The notes below the pieces were generated by a model, which saw nothing but the letters and a program-made list of their open reading frames with translations, was not told where the DNA came from and ran no database searches. Source: Linyphia triangularis (Eukaryota; Arthropoda; Arachnida; Araneae; Linyphiidae). From it: 64,000 nucleotides of DNA. Below are positions 14,537 to 26,982 of the stretch, one piece after another. The translations under genes were made by a program, and so were the position numbers. The stretch is taken from positions 21,559,521-21,623,520 of the forward strand of contig OZ021732.1 in the NCBI GenBank assembly GCA_963978545.1, read 5' to 3'. The number at the start of each line of letters is the position of its first letter. Positions within the stretch are counted from its first letter, which is position 1.

Positions 14537-15770
14537 TGGTGTTTTCAAATATGTCTACTAAATATCAGTGTTTATTCTAAATTTGATGAATAGAATTATC
14601 ATAATGTCGAAGTTAATGAACCATAATGTGATAACCCATTCTTATAAGATGTTAGTTGAATATTTGGTGCAAGATTGGCATAGAGTATTTCGATGATGTT
14701 TGGTCTATATGTGACCCCTCAATTAAGAGTCGATTAAAGAAGGGTATGAGAAAGTGTGATCCTTGGTGTGAAGAGAAGGTAGTAATTAAAATATTTAAAT
14801 GTTCCCCCTTAATTCAAATCCCTTAATTATTTTATCATATTTCAATGAATTTCCAAATTTATTCTAAATTTAATATTAAAGTACAGTTTACCACTACGAA
14901 GAAGTTAAAAAAACATGGTGTGTTAACCCTTTTCTAATAAAAACAGTTGGTTGAGTAATTGGTGTAAGGATAAAATAGAGTAATTGCGATGATATTTGGT
15001 ATTTGTGTGACCCCTCAATTTAAACTATTGATAAATGGTATGTGAAAGTGTGACCCCTGGTTATTTAAAAAAATCCCGATGAAAATTCAAAATTAATTAT
15101 AAATTTAATGAATGAATTAGAATGATCATATCGTAGAAGGTAAAAAATTAATGTGTGATTCCTTTTCTACTTTAAGCGGTCAGTGGAATATATAAGTAAA
15201 ATTTGAGTAGTGCATTACGATTAAATTTGGTATATGTGTGACCCTTATATATTCAGAGTCGATTATTTCATGAAGGGTATGAAAGGTGTGACCCCTCAAA
15301 TTTTCAAAACGTTTAAAAAAAATTCAACATTGATTGGTTCTTGCATGTAATAAATGGAATAGAATTATCACAACGTTTAAGGTAACGAAATTAGTGTATG
15401 AATCCGTTTCTAATATAAGATATCAGTTAAATAATTTGGAGTAAGATATGACAAAGAGTGATACGATGATACTAGATATTTGTGTGACCCCTCAATATAA
15501 ACTCGATTCCTAAAAGTTATGTGAAGGTGTGACCCCTGATTGTTTAAAAATATTTCCTTGAAATTTCCGTATTCCTAGTAAAATTTGATGAACGCAGTAG
15601 AATTGTCATAACTTTGAAGTTAAAGAACCATTATGTGATAACCCATTTTAATATAACTTGTTAGTTGAATAATTGGTGTAAGATCAGAATAGAAAATCAC
15701 GATGATATTTGGTTATTGTGTGACCCCTCAATTTAAACTATTGATAAATGGTATGTGGAAGTGTGACCCC

Positions 15771-16482
15771 TGGTTATTTAAAAAAATCCCGATGAAAATT
15801 CAAAATTAATTATAAATTTAATGAATGAATTAGAATGATCATATCGTAGAAGGTAAAAAATTAATGTGTGATTCCTTTTCTACTTTAAGCGGTCAGTGGA
15901 ATATATAAGTAAAATTTGAGTAGTGCATTACGATTAAATTTGGTATATGTGTGACCCTTATATATTCAGAGTCGATTATTTCATGAAGGGTATGAAAGGT
16001 GTGACCCCTCAAATTTTCAAAACGTTTAAAAAAAATTCAACATTGATTGGTTCTTGCATGTAATAAATGGAATAGAATTATCACAACGTTTAAGGTAACG
16101 AAATTAGTGTATGAATCCGTTTCTAATATAAGATATCAGTTAAATAATTGGAGTAAGATATGACAAAGAGTGATACGATGATACTAGATATTTGTGTGAC
16201 CCCTCAATATAAACTCGATTCCTAAAAGTTATGTGAAGGTGTGACCCCTGATTGTTTAAAAATATTTCCTTGAAATTTCCGTATTCCTAGTAAAATTTGA
16301 TGAACGCAGTAGAATTGTCATAACTTTGAAGTTAAAGAACCATTATGTGATAACCCATTTTAATATAACTTGTTAGTTGAATAATTGGTGTAAGATCAGA
16401 ATAGAAAATCACGATGATATTTGGTTATTGTGTGACCCCTCAATTTAAACTATTGATAAATGGTATGTGAAGGTGTGACCCC
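15771..16482. repeat. Inserted M3-M4-M5 block of unit 9 (712 bp)
   Basis: Starts where M5 continues into M3 instead of M6. The hybrid tail reads TATGTGGAAGTGTGACCCC at about 15752-15770. Ordinary M5 tails have GTGAAGGTG and ordinary M2 tails GTGAAAGTG, so GTGGAAGTG is a new base at or next to the exchange. The crossover lies in the roughly 45 bp between boxes A and B, which are identical in M2 and M5. Confidence 0.9.
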
Positions 16483-16888
16483 TGATTATTTAAAAATATT
16501 TCAATGAAAATTCGAAATTGGTTCTAAATTTAATGAATGAAGTAGACTGACCATATCGTAGAAGGTAAAGAAATTAATGTTACGATTAACTTTTGTATAT
16601 GTGTGACCCTTAAATATTCAGAGTAGATTATTTCATGAAGGTTATGAGAAGGTATGACCCCTCATTTTTTCAAATATGTCAACGAAGTTACAGTATTTAT
16701 TCTAAATTTGAACAAAATAGAATTATCATAACGTCAAAAGTTAAAGAACCATGGTGTGACCCATTCTAATATAAGTTGTTAGTTGAATAATTGGTGTAAG
16801 ACCGTTATAGAACGTCATGATGATATTTGGTTATTGTGTGACCCCTCAATTTAAACTATTGATAAATGGTATGTGAAGGTGTGACCCC

Positions 16889-17294
16889 TGATTATTTAAA
16901 AATATTTCAATGAAAATTCGAAATTGGTTCTAAATTTAATGAATGAAGTAGACTGACCATATCGTAGAAGGTAAAGAAATTAATGTTACGATTAACTTTT
17001 GTATATGTGTGACCCTTAAATATTCAGAGTAGATTATTTCATGAAGGTTATGAGAAGGTATGACCCCTCATTTTTTCAAATATGTCAACGAAGTTACAGT
17101 ATTTATTCTAAATATGAACAAAATAGAATTATCATAACGTCAAAAGTTAAAGAACCATGGTGTGACCCATTCTAATATAAGTTGTTAGTTGAATAATTGG
17201 TGTAAGACCGTTATAGAACGTCATGATGATGTTTGGTTTTTGTGTGACCCCTCAATTTAAACTATTGATAAATGGTATGTGAAGGTGTGGCCCC
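16889..17294. repeat. Inserted M6-M7 block of unit 9 (406 bp)
   Basis: Preceded by a hybrid tail. M7 sequence runs through GAACGTCATGATGAT and then switches to M5's ATTTGGTTATTG (about 16811-16834), which leads into M6. The block's M7 has a private A in TTCTAAATATGAAC (near 17113), a mark seen again only in unit 12. Confidence 0.9.
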
Positions 17295-17473
17295 TGATTA
17301 TTTAAAAATATTTCAATATAAATTCAAAATTGATTCTAAATTTAATGAATGAAGTAGAATGACCATATCAAAGAAGGTAAAGAAATTGATGTTACGATTA
17401 AATTTGGCATATGTGTGACCCTTATACATTCAGAGTCGATTATTTGGTAATGGTTATGAGAAGGTGTGACCCC

Positions 17474-20003
17474 TGATGTTTTCAAATATGTCTTCTAAAT
17501 AGCAGTGTTTATTCTAAATTTGATGAATAGAATTATCATAATGTCGAAGTTAATGAACCATAATGTGATAACCCATTCTTATAAGATGTTAGTTGAATAT
17601 TTGGTGCAAGATTGGCATAGAGTATTTCGATGATGTTTGGTCTATATGTGACCCCTCAATTAAGAGTCGATTAAAGAAGGGTATGAGAAAGTGTGATCCT
17701 TGGTGTGAAGAGAAGGTAGTAATTAAAATATTTAAATGTTCCCCCTTAATTCAAATCCCTTAATTATTTTATCATATTTCAATGAATTTCCAAATTTATT
17801 CTAAATTTAATATTAAAGTACAGTTTACCACTACGAAGAAGTTAAAAAAACATGGTGTGTTAACCCTTTTCTAATAAAAACAGTTGGTTGAGTAATTGGT
17901 GTAAGGATAAAATAGAGTAATTGCGATGATATTTGGTATTTGTGTGACCCCTCAATTTAAACTATTGATAAATGGTATGTGAAAGTGTGACCCCTGGTTA
18001 TTTAAAAAAATCCCGATGAAAATTCAAAATTAATTATAAATTTAATGAATGAATTAGAATGATCATATCGTAGAAGGTAAAAAATTAATGTGTGATTCCT
18101 TTTCTACTTTAAGCGGTCAGTGGAATATATAAGTAAAATTTGAGTAGTGCATTACGATTAAATTTGGTATATGTGTGACCCTTATATATTCAGAGTCGAT
18201 TATTTCATGAAGGGTATGAAAGGTGTGACCCCTCAAATTTTCAAAACGTTTAAAAAAAATTCAACATTGATTGGTTCTTGCATGTAATAAATGGAATAGA
18301 ATTATCACAACGTTTAAGGTAACGAAATTAGTGTATGAATCCGTTTCTAATATAAGATATCAGTTAAATAATTGGAGTAAGATATGACAAAGAGTGATAC
18401 GATGATACTAGATATTTGTGTGACCCCTCAATATAAACTCGATTCCTAAAAGTTATGTGAAGGTGTGACCCCTGATTGTTTAAAAATATTTCCTTGAAAT
18501 TTCCGTATTCCTAGTAAAATTTGATGAACGCAGTAGAATTGTCATAACTTTGAAGTTAAAGAACCATTATGTGATAACCCATTTTAATATAACTTGTTAG
18601 TTGAATAATTGGTGTAAGATCAGAATAGAAAATCACGATGATATTTGGTTATTGTGTGACCCCTCAATTTAAACTATTGATAAATGGTATGTGGAAGTGT
18701 GACCCCTGGTTATTTAAAAAAATCCCGATGAAAATTCAAAATTAATTATAAATTTAATGAATGAATTAGAATGATCATATCGTAGAAGGTAAAAAATTAA
18801 TGTGTGATTCCTTTTCTACTTTAAGCGGTCAGTGGAATATATAAGTAAAATTTGAGTAGTGCATTACGATTAAATTTGGTATATGTGTGACCCTTATATA
18901 TTCAGAGTCGATTATTTCATGAAGGGTATGAAAGGTGTGACCCCTCAAATTTTCAAAACGTTTAAAAAAAATTCAACATTGATTGGTTCTTGCATGTAAT
19001 AAATGGAATAGAATTATCACAACGTTTAAGGTAACGAAATTAGTGTATGAATCCGTTTCTAATATAAGATATCAGTTAAATAATTGGAGTAAGATATGAC
19101 AAAGAGTGATACGATGATACTAGATATTTGTGTGACCCCTCAATATAAACTCGATTCCTAAAAGTTATGTGAAGGTGTGACCCCTGATTGTTTAAAAATA
19201 TTTCCTTGAAATTTCCGTATTCCTAGTAAAATTTGATGAACGCAGTAGAATTGTCATAACGTTGAAGTTAAAGAACCATTATGTGATAACCCATTTTAAT
19301 ATAACTTGTTATTTGAATAATTGGTGTAAGATCAGAATAGAAAATCACGATGATATTTGGTTATTGTGTGACCCCTCAATTTAAACTATTGATAAATGGT
19401 ATGTGAAGGTGTGACCCCTGATTATTTAAAAATATTTCAATGAAAATTCAAAATTGGTTCTAAATTTAATGAATGAAGTAGACTGACCATATCGTAGAAG
19501 GTAAAGAAATTAATGTTACGATTAACTTTTGTATATGTGTGACCCTTAAATATTCAGAGTAGATTATTTCATGAAGGTTATGAGAAGGTATGACCCCTCA
19601 TTTTTTCAAATATGTCAACCAAGTTACAGTATTTATTCTAAATTTGAACAAAATAGAATTATCATAACGTCAAAAGTTAAAGAACCATGGTGTGACCCAT
19701 TCTAATATAAGTTGTTAGTTGAATAATTGGTGTAAGACCGTTATAGAACGTCATGATGATGTTTGGTTTTTGTGTGACCCCTCAATTTAAACTATTGATA
19801 AATGGTATGTGAAGGTGTGGCCCCTGATTATTTAAAAATATTTCAATATAAATTCAAAATTGATTCTAAATTTAATGAATGAAGTAGAATGACCATATCA
19901 AAGAAGGTAAAGAAATTGATGTTACGATTAAATTTGGCATATGTGTGACCCTTATATATTCAGAGTCGATTATTTGGTAATGGTTATGAGAAGGTGTGAC
20001 CCC
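17474..20003. repeat. HOR unit 10: expanded 11-mer (2530 bp, M1 type B)
   Basis: Box B positions are M1 17474, M2 17700, M3 17995, M4 18233, M5 18473, second M3 18707, M4 18945, M5 19185, M6 19419, M7 19598, M8 19825. The excess is exactly 712 bp, one M3-M5 block. The second M5 is the CATAACGTTGAAG, TTATTTG form and M7 is CAACCAAG, unlike the first half, so the right half came from a unit of that haplotype. Confidence 0.93.
18707..19418. repeat. Inserted M3-M4-M5 block of unit 10 (712 bp)
   Basis: The M5-to-M3 junction again reads GTGGAAGTG (18691-18699), the same new base as in units 9 and 12. A shared private base at a shared junction argues for one original crossover that was later copied, rather than three independent events. 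Confidence 0.9.
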
Positions 20004-21821
20004 TGGTGTTTTCAAATATGTCTACTAAATATCAGTGTTTATTCTAAATTTGATGAATAGAATTATCATAATGTCGAAGTTAATGAACCATAATGTGATA
20101 ACCCATTCTTATAAGATGTTAGTTGAATATTTGGTGCAAGATTGGCATAGAGTATTTCGATGATGTTTGGTCTATATGTGACCCCTCAATTAAGAGTCGA
20201 TTAAAGAAGGGTATGAGAAAGTGTGATCCTTGGTGTGAAGAGAAGGTAGTAATTAAAATATTTAAATGTTCCCCCTTAATTCAAATCCCTTAATTATTTT
20301 ATCATATTTCAATGAATTTCCAAATTTATTCTAAATTTAATATTAAAGTACAGTTTACCACTACGAAGAAGTTAAAAAAACATGGTGTGTTAACCCTTTT
20401 CTAATAAAAACAGTTGGTTGAGTAATTGGTGTAAGGATAAAATAGAGTAATTGCGATGATATTTGGTATTTGTGTGACCCCTCAATTTAAACTATTGATA
20501 AATGGTATGTGAAAGTGTGACCCCTGGTTATTTAAAAAAATCCCGATGAAAATTCAAAATTAATTATAAATTTAATGAATGAATTAGAATGATCATATCG
20601 TAGAAGGTAAAAAATTAATGTGTGATTCCTTTTCTACTTTAAGCGGTCAGTGGAATATATAAGTAAAATTTGAGTAGTGCATTACGATTAAATTTGGTAT
20701 ATGTGTGACCCTTATATATTCAGAGTCGATTATTTCATGAAGGGTATGAAAGGTGTGACCCCTCAAATTTTCAAAACGTTTAAAAAAAATTCAACATTGA
20801 TTGGTTCTTGCATGTAATAAATGGAATAGAATTATCACAACGTTTAAGGTAACGAAATTAGTGTATGAATCCGTTTCTAATATAAGATATCAGTTAAATA
20901 ATTGGAGTAAGATATGACAAAGAGTGATACGATGATACTAGATATTTGTGTGACCCCTCAATATAAACTCGATTCCTAAAAGTTATGTGAAGGTGTGACC
21001 CCTGATTGTTTAAAAATATTTCCTTGAAATTTCCGTATTCCTAGTAAAATTTGATGAACGCAGTAGAATTGTCATAACTTTGAAGTTAAAGAACCATTAT
21101 GTGATAACCCATTTTAATATAACTTGTTAGTTGAATAATTGGTGTAAGATCAGAATAGAAAATCACGATGATATTTGGTTATTGTGTGACCCCTCAATTT
21201 AAACTATTGATAAATGGTATGTGAAGGTGTGACCCCTGATTATTTAAAAATATTTCAATGAAAATTCAAAATTGGTTCTAAATTTAATGAATGAAGTAGA
21301 CTGACCATATCGTAGAAGGTAAAGAAATTAATGTTACGATTAACTTTTGTATATGTGTGACCCTTAAATATTCAGAGTAGATTATTTCATGAAGGTTATG
21401 AGAAGGTATGACCCCTCATTTTTTCAAATATGTCAACGAAGTTACAGTATTTATTCTAAATTTGAACAAAATAGAATTATCATAACGTCAAAAGTTAAAG
21501 AACCATGGTGTGACCCATTCTAATATAAGTTGTTAGTTGAATAATTGGTGTAAGACCGTTATAGAACGTCATGATGATGTTTGGTTTTTGTGTGACCCCT
21601 CAATTTAAACTATTGATAAATGGTATGTGAAGGTGTGGCCCCTGATTATTTAAAAATATTTCAATATAAATTCAAAATTGATTCTAAATTTAATGAATGA
21701 AGTAGAATGACCATATCAAAGAAGGTAAAGAAATTGATGTTACGATTAAATTTGGCATATGTGTGACCCTTATATATTCAGAGTCGATTATTTGGTAATG
21801 GTTATGAGAAGGTGTGACCCC
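20004..21821. repeat. HOR unit 11 (1818 bp, M1 type A)
   Basis: Ordinary 8-mer between the 11-mer and the 15-mer. M6 is the TTCAAAATTGG form and M7 is CAACGAAG. I saw no private length change. Confidence 0.93.
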
Positions 21822-23055
21822 TGGTGTTTTCAAATATGTCTACTAAATATCAGTGTTTATTCTAAATTTGATGAATAGAATTATCATAATGTCGAAGTTA
21901 ATGAACCATAATGTGATAACCCATTCTTATAAGATGTTAGTTGAATATTTGGTGCAAGATTGGCATAGAGTATTTCGATGATGTTTGGTCTATATGTGAC
22001 CCCTCAATTAAGAGTCGATTAAAGAAGGGTATGAGAAAGTGTGATCCTTGGTGTGAAGAGAAGGTAGTAATTAAAATATTTAAATGTTCCCCCTTAATTC
22101 AAATCCCTTAATTATTTTATCATATTTCAATGAATTTCCAAATTTATTCTAAATTTAATATTAAAGTACAGTTTACCACTACGAAGAAGTTAAAAAAACA
22201 TGGTGTGTTAACCCTTTTCTAATAAAAACAGTTGGTTGAGTAATTGGTGTAAGGATAAAATAGAGTAATTGCGATGATATTTGGTATTTGTGTGACCCCT
22301 CAATTTAAACTATTGATAAATGGTATGTGAAAGTGTGACCCCTGGTTATTTAAAAAAATCCCGATGAAAATTCAAAATTAATTATAAATTTAATGAATGA
22401 ATTAGAATGATCATATCGTAGAAGGTAAAAAATTAATGTGTGATTCCTTTTCTACTTTAAGCGGTCAGTGGAATATATAAGTAAAATTTGAGTAGTGCAT
22501 TACGATTAAATTTGGTATATGTGTGACCCTTATATATTCAGAGTCGATTATTTCATGAAGGGTATGAAAGGTGTGACCCCTCAAATTTTCAAAACGTTTA
22601 AAAAAAATTCAACATTGATTGGTTCTTGCATGTAATAAATGGAATAGAATTATCACAACGTTTAAGGTAACGAAATTAGTGTATGAATCCGTTTCTAATA
22701 TAAGATATCAGTTAAATAATTTGGAGTAAGATATGACAAAGAGTGATACGATGATACTAGATATTTGTGTGACCCCTCAATATAAACTCGATTCCTAAAA
22801 GTTATGTGAAGGTGTGACCCCTGATTGTTTAAAAATATTTCCTTGAAATTTCCGTATTCCTAGTAAAATTTGATGAACGCAGTAGAATTGTCATAACTTT
22901 GAAGTTAAAGAACCATTATGTGATAACCCATTTTAATATAACTTGTTAGTTGAATAATTGGTGTAAGATCAGAATAGAAAATCACGATGATATTTGGTTA
23001 TTGTGTGACCCCTCAATTTAAACTATTGATAAATGGTATGTGGAAGTGTGACCCC

Positions 23056-23767
23056 TGGTTATTTAAAAAAATCCCGATGAAAATTCAAAATTAATTATAA
23101 ATTTAATGAATGAATTAGAATGATCATATCGTAGAAGGTAAAAAATTAATGTGTGATTCCTTTTCTACTTTAAGCGGTCAGTGGAATATATAAGTAAAAT
23201 TTGAGTAGTGCATTACGATTAAATTTGGTATATGTGTGACCCTTATATATTCAGAGTCGATTATTTCATGAAGGGTATGAAAGGTGTGACCCCTCAAATT
23301 TTCAAAACGTTTAAAAAAAATTCAACATTGATTGGTTCTTGCATGTAATAAATGGAATAGAATTATCACAACGTTTAAGGTAACGAAATTAGTGTATGAA
23401 TCCGTTTCTAATATAAGATATCAGTTAAATAATTGGAGTAAGATATGACAAAGAGTGATACGATGATACTAGATATTTGTGTGACCCCTCAATATAAACT
23501 CGATTCCTAAAAGTTATGTGAAGGTGTGACCCCTGATTGTTTAAAAATATTTCCTTGAAATTTCCGTATTCCTAGTAAAATTTGATGAACGCAGTAGAAT
23601 TGTCATAACTTTGAAGTTAAAGAACCATTATGTGATAACCCATTTTAATATAACTTGTTAGTTGAATAATTGGTGTAAGATCAGAATAGAAAATCACGAT
23701 GATATTTGGTTATTGTGTGACCCCTCAATTTAAACTATTGATAAATGGTATGTGAAGGTGTGACCCC
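23056..23767. repeat. Inserted M3-M4-M5 block of unit 12 (712 bp)
   Basis: The junction tail reads ATGTGGAAGTG at about 23038-23048, with the same G found in units 9 and 10. The block's monomers have normal lengths (238, 240, 234). Confidence 0.9.
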
Positions 23768-24173
23768 TGATTATTTAAAAATATTTCAATGAAAATTCGA
23801 AATTGGTTCTAAATTTAATGAATGAAGTAGACTGACCATATCGTAGAAGGTAAAGAAATTAATGTTACGATTAACTTTTGTATATGTGTGACCCTTAAAT
23901 ATTCAGAGTAGATTATTTCATGAAGGTTATGAGAAGGTATGACCCCTCATTTTTTCAAATATGTCAACGAAGTTACAGTATTTATTCTAAATTTGAACAA
24001 AATAGAATTATCATAACGTCAAAAGTTAAAGAACCATGGTGTGACCCATTCTAATATAAGTTGTTAGTTGAATAATTGGTGTAAGACCGTTATAGAACGT
24101 CATGATGATATTTGGTTATTGTGTGACCCCTCAATTTAAACTATTGATAAATGGTATGTGAAGGTGTGACCCC

Positions 24174-24579
24174 TGATTATTTAAAAATATTTCAATGAAA
24201 ATTCGAAATTGGTTCTAAATTTAATGAATGAAGTAGACTGACCATATCGTAGAAGGTAAAGAAATTAATGTTACGATTAACTTTTGTATATGTGTGACCC
24301 TTAAATATTCAGAGTAGATTATTTCATGAAGGTTATGAGAAGGTATGACCCCTCATTTTTTCAAATATGTCAACGAAGTTACAGTATTTATTCTAAATAT
24401 GAACAAAATAGAATTATCATAACGTCAAAAGTTAAAGAACCATGGTGTGACCCATTTTAATATAACTTGTTAGTTGAATAATTGGTGTAAGATCAGAATA
24501 GAAAATCACGATGATATTTGGTTATTGTGTGACCCCTCAATTTAAACTATTGATAAATGGTATGTGAAGGTGTGACCCC
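24174..24579. repeat. First extra M6-M7 block of unit 12 (406 bp)
   Basis: It enters through the same hybrid tail as in unit 9, CATGATGATATTTGG at about 24101-24115. Its M7 carries the TTCTAAATATGAAC mark (24391-24404) shared with unit 9, so this block is the same lineage as the unit 9 insertion. Confidence 0.9.
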
Positions 24580-24985
24580 TGATTATTTAAAAATATTTCA
24601 ATGAAAATTCGAAATTGGTTCTAAATTTAATGAATGAAGTAGACTGACCATATCGTAGAAGGTAAAGAAATTAATGTTACGATTAACTTTTGTATATGTG
24701 TGACCCTTAAATATTCAGAGTAGATTATTTCATGAAGGTTATGAGAAGGTATGACCCCTCATTTTTTCAAATATGTCAACGAAGTTACAGTATTTATTCT
24801 AAATTTGAACAAAATAGAATTATCATAACGTCAAAAGTTAAAGAACCATGGTGTGACCCATTCTAATATAAGTTGTTAGTTGAATAATTGGTGTAAGACC
24901 GTTATAGAACGTCATGATGATGTTTGGTTTTTGTGTGACCCCTCAATTTAAACTATTGATAAATGGTATGTGAAGGTGTGGCCCC
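24580..24985. repeat. Second extra M6-M7 block of unit 12 (406 bp)
   Basis: It enters through a different hybrid: M7's CATGGTGTGACCCATT switches at box C (about 24442-24457) to M5's TTAATATAACTTG, so the exchange lay about 70 bp upstream of the other one. This is therefore an independent crossover between an M7 and an M5. Confidence 0.9.
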
Positions 24986-25164
24986 TGATTATTTAAAAAT
25001 ATTTCAATATAAATTCAAAATTGATTCTAAATTTAATGAATGAAGTAGAATGACCATATCAAAGAAGGTAAAGAAATTGATGTTACGATTAAATTTGGCA
25101 TATGTGTGACCCTTATATATTCAGAGTCGATTATTTGGTAATGGTTATGAGAAGGTGTGACCCC

Positions 25165-26982
25165 TGGTGTTTTCAAATATGTCTACTAAATATCAGTGTT
25201 TATTCTAAATTTGATGAATAGAATTATCATAATGTCGAAGTTAATGAACCATAATGTGATAACCCATTCTTATAAGATGTTAGTTGAATATTTGGTGCAA
25301 GATTGGCATAGAGTATTTCGATGATGTTTGGTCTATATGTGACCCCTCAATTAAGAGTCGATTAAAGAAGGGTATGAGAAAGTGTGATCCTTGGTGTGAA
25401 GAGAAGGTAGTAATTAAAATATTTAAATGTTCCCCCTTAATTCAAATCCCTTAATTATTTTATCATATTTCAATGAATTTCCAAATTTATTCTAAATTTA
25501 ATATTAAAGTACAGTTTACCACTACGAAGAAGTTAAAAAAACATGGTGTGTTAACCCTTTTCTAATAAAAACAGTTGGTTGAGTAATTGGTGTAAGGATA
25601 AAATAGAGTAATTGCGATGATATTTGGTATTTGTGTGACCCCTCAATTTAAACTATTGATAAATGGTATGTGAAAGTGTGACCCCTGGTTATTTAAAAAA
25701 ATCCCGATGAAAATTCAAAATTAATTATAAATTTAATGAATGAATTAGAATGATCATATCGTAGAAGGTAAAAAATTAATGTGTGATTCCTTTTCTACTT
25801 TAAGCGGTCAGTGGAATATATAAGTAAAATTTGAGTAGTGCATTACGATTAAATTTGGTATATGTGTGACCCTTATATATTCAGAGTCGATTATTTCATG
25901 AAGGGTATGAAAGGTGTGACCCCTCAAATTTTCAAAACGTTTAAAAAAAATTCAACATTGATTGGTTCTTGCATGTAATAAATGGAATAGAATTATCACA
26001 ACGTTTAAGGTAACGAAATTAGTGTATGAATCCGTTTCTAATATAAGATATCAGTTAAATAATTGGAGTAAGATATGACAAAGAGTGATACGATGATACT
26101 AGATATTTGTGTGACCCCTCAATATAAACTCGATTCCTAAAAGTTATGTGAAGGTGTGACCCCTGATTGTTTAAAAATATTTCCTTGAAATTTCCGTATT
26201 CCTAGTAAAATTTGATGAACGCAGTAGAATTGTCATAACTTTGAAGTTAAAGAACCATTATGTGATAACCCATTTTAATATAACTTGTTAGTTGAATAAT
26301 TGGTGTAAGATCAGAATAGAAAATCACGATGATATTTGGTTATTGTGTGACCCCTCAATTTAAACTATTGATAAATGGTATGTGAAGGTGTGACCCCTGA
26401 TTATTTAAAAATATTTCAATGAAAATTCAAAATTGGTTCTAAATTTAATGAATGAAGTAGACTGACCATATCGTAGAAGGTAAAGAAATTAATGTTACGA
26501 TTAACTTTTGTATATGTGTGACCCTTAAATATTCAGAGTAGATTATTTCATGAAGGTTATGAGAAGGTATGACCCCTCATTTTTTCAAATATGTCAACGA
26601 AGTTACAGTATTTATTCTAAATTTGAACAAAATAGAATTATCATAACGTCAAAAGTTAAAGAACCATGGTGTGACCCATTCTAATATAAGTTGTTAGTTG
26701 AATAATTGGTGTAAGACCGTTATAGAACGTCATGATAATGTTTGGTTTTTGTGTGACCCCTCAATTTAAACTATTGATAAATGGTATGTGAAGGTGTGGC
26801 CCCTGATTATTTAAAAATATTTCAATATAAATTCAAAATTGATTCTAAATTTAATGAATGAAGTAGAATGACCATATCAAAGAAGGTAAAGAAATTGATG
26901 TTACGATTAAATTTGGCATATGTGTGACCCTTATATATTCAGAGTCGATTATTTGGTAATGGTTATGAGAAGGTGTGACCCC
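25165..26982. repeat. HOR unit 13 (1818 bp, M1 type A)
   Basis: Ordinary 8-mer; start of the uniform right-hand run. M6 is TTCAAAATTGG. Private A at 26737 (CATGATAATG) in the M7 tail. Confidence 0.93.

Larger units (their letters stand above)
14537..17473. repeat. HOR unit 9: expanded 13-mer (2937 bp)
   Basis: Box B positions give M1 14537, M2 14763, M3 15058, M4 15296, M5 15537, then a second M3 15771, M4 16009, M5 16249, M6 16483, M7 16662, then a second M6 16889, M7 17068, and M8 17295. The excess over 1818 bp is 1119 bp: 712 for M3-M5, 406 for M6-M7 and 1 for the extra T in the first M4 (TTT at 15435-15437). Monomer order is 1-2-3-4-5-3-4-5-6-7-6-7-8, with every monomer at its normal length across the junctions. 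Confidence 0.93.
21822..25164. repeat. HOR unit 12: expanded 15-mer (3343 bp)
   Basis: Box B positions are M1 21822, M2 22048, M3 22343, M4 22581, M5 22822, second M3 23056, M4 23294, M5 23534, M6 23768, M7 23947, M6 24174, M7 24353, M6 24580, M7 24759, M8 24986. The excess is 1525 bp: 712 for M3-M5, twice 406 for M6-M7, and the extra T in the first M4 (TTT at 22720-22722). It carries all the marks of unit 9 plus one more M6-M7 block, so it reads as the next step after a 13-mer. Confidence 0.93.

Noticed and set aside
14537..25164. Assembly collapse or misjoin as the cause of the 11-, 13- and 15-mer units
   Set aside because: Junctions are in exact register, carry consistent private marks and form a stepwise series, which is more like biology than a random misjoin. 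It is not fully excluded without read evidence.
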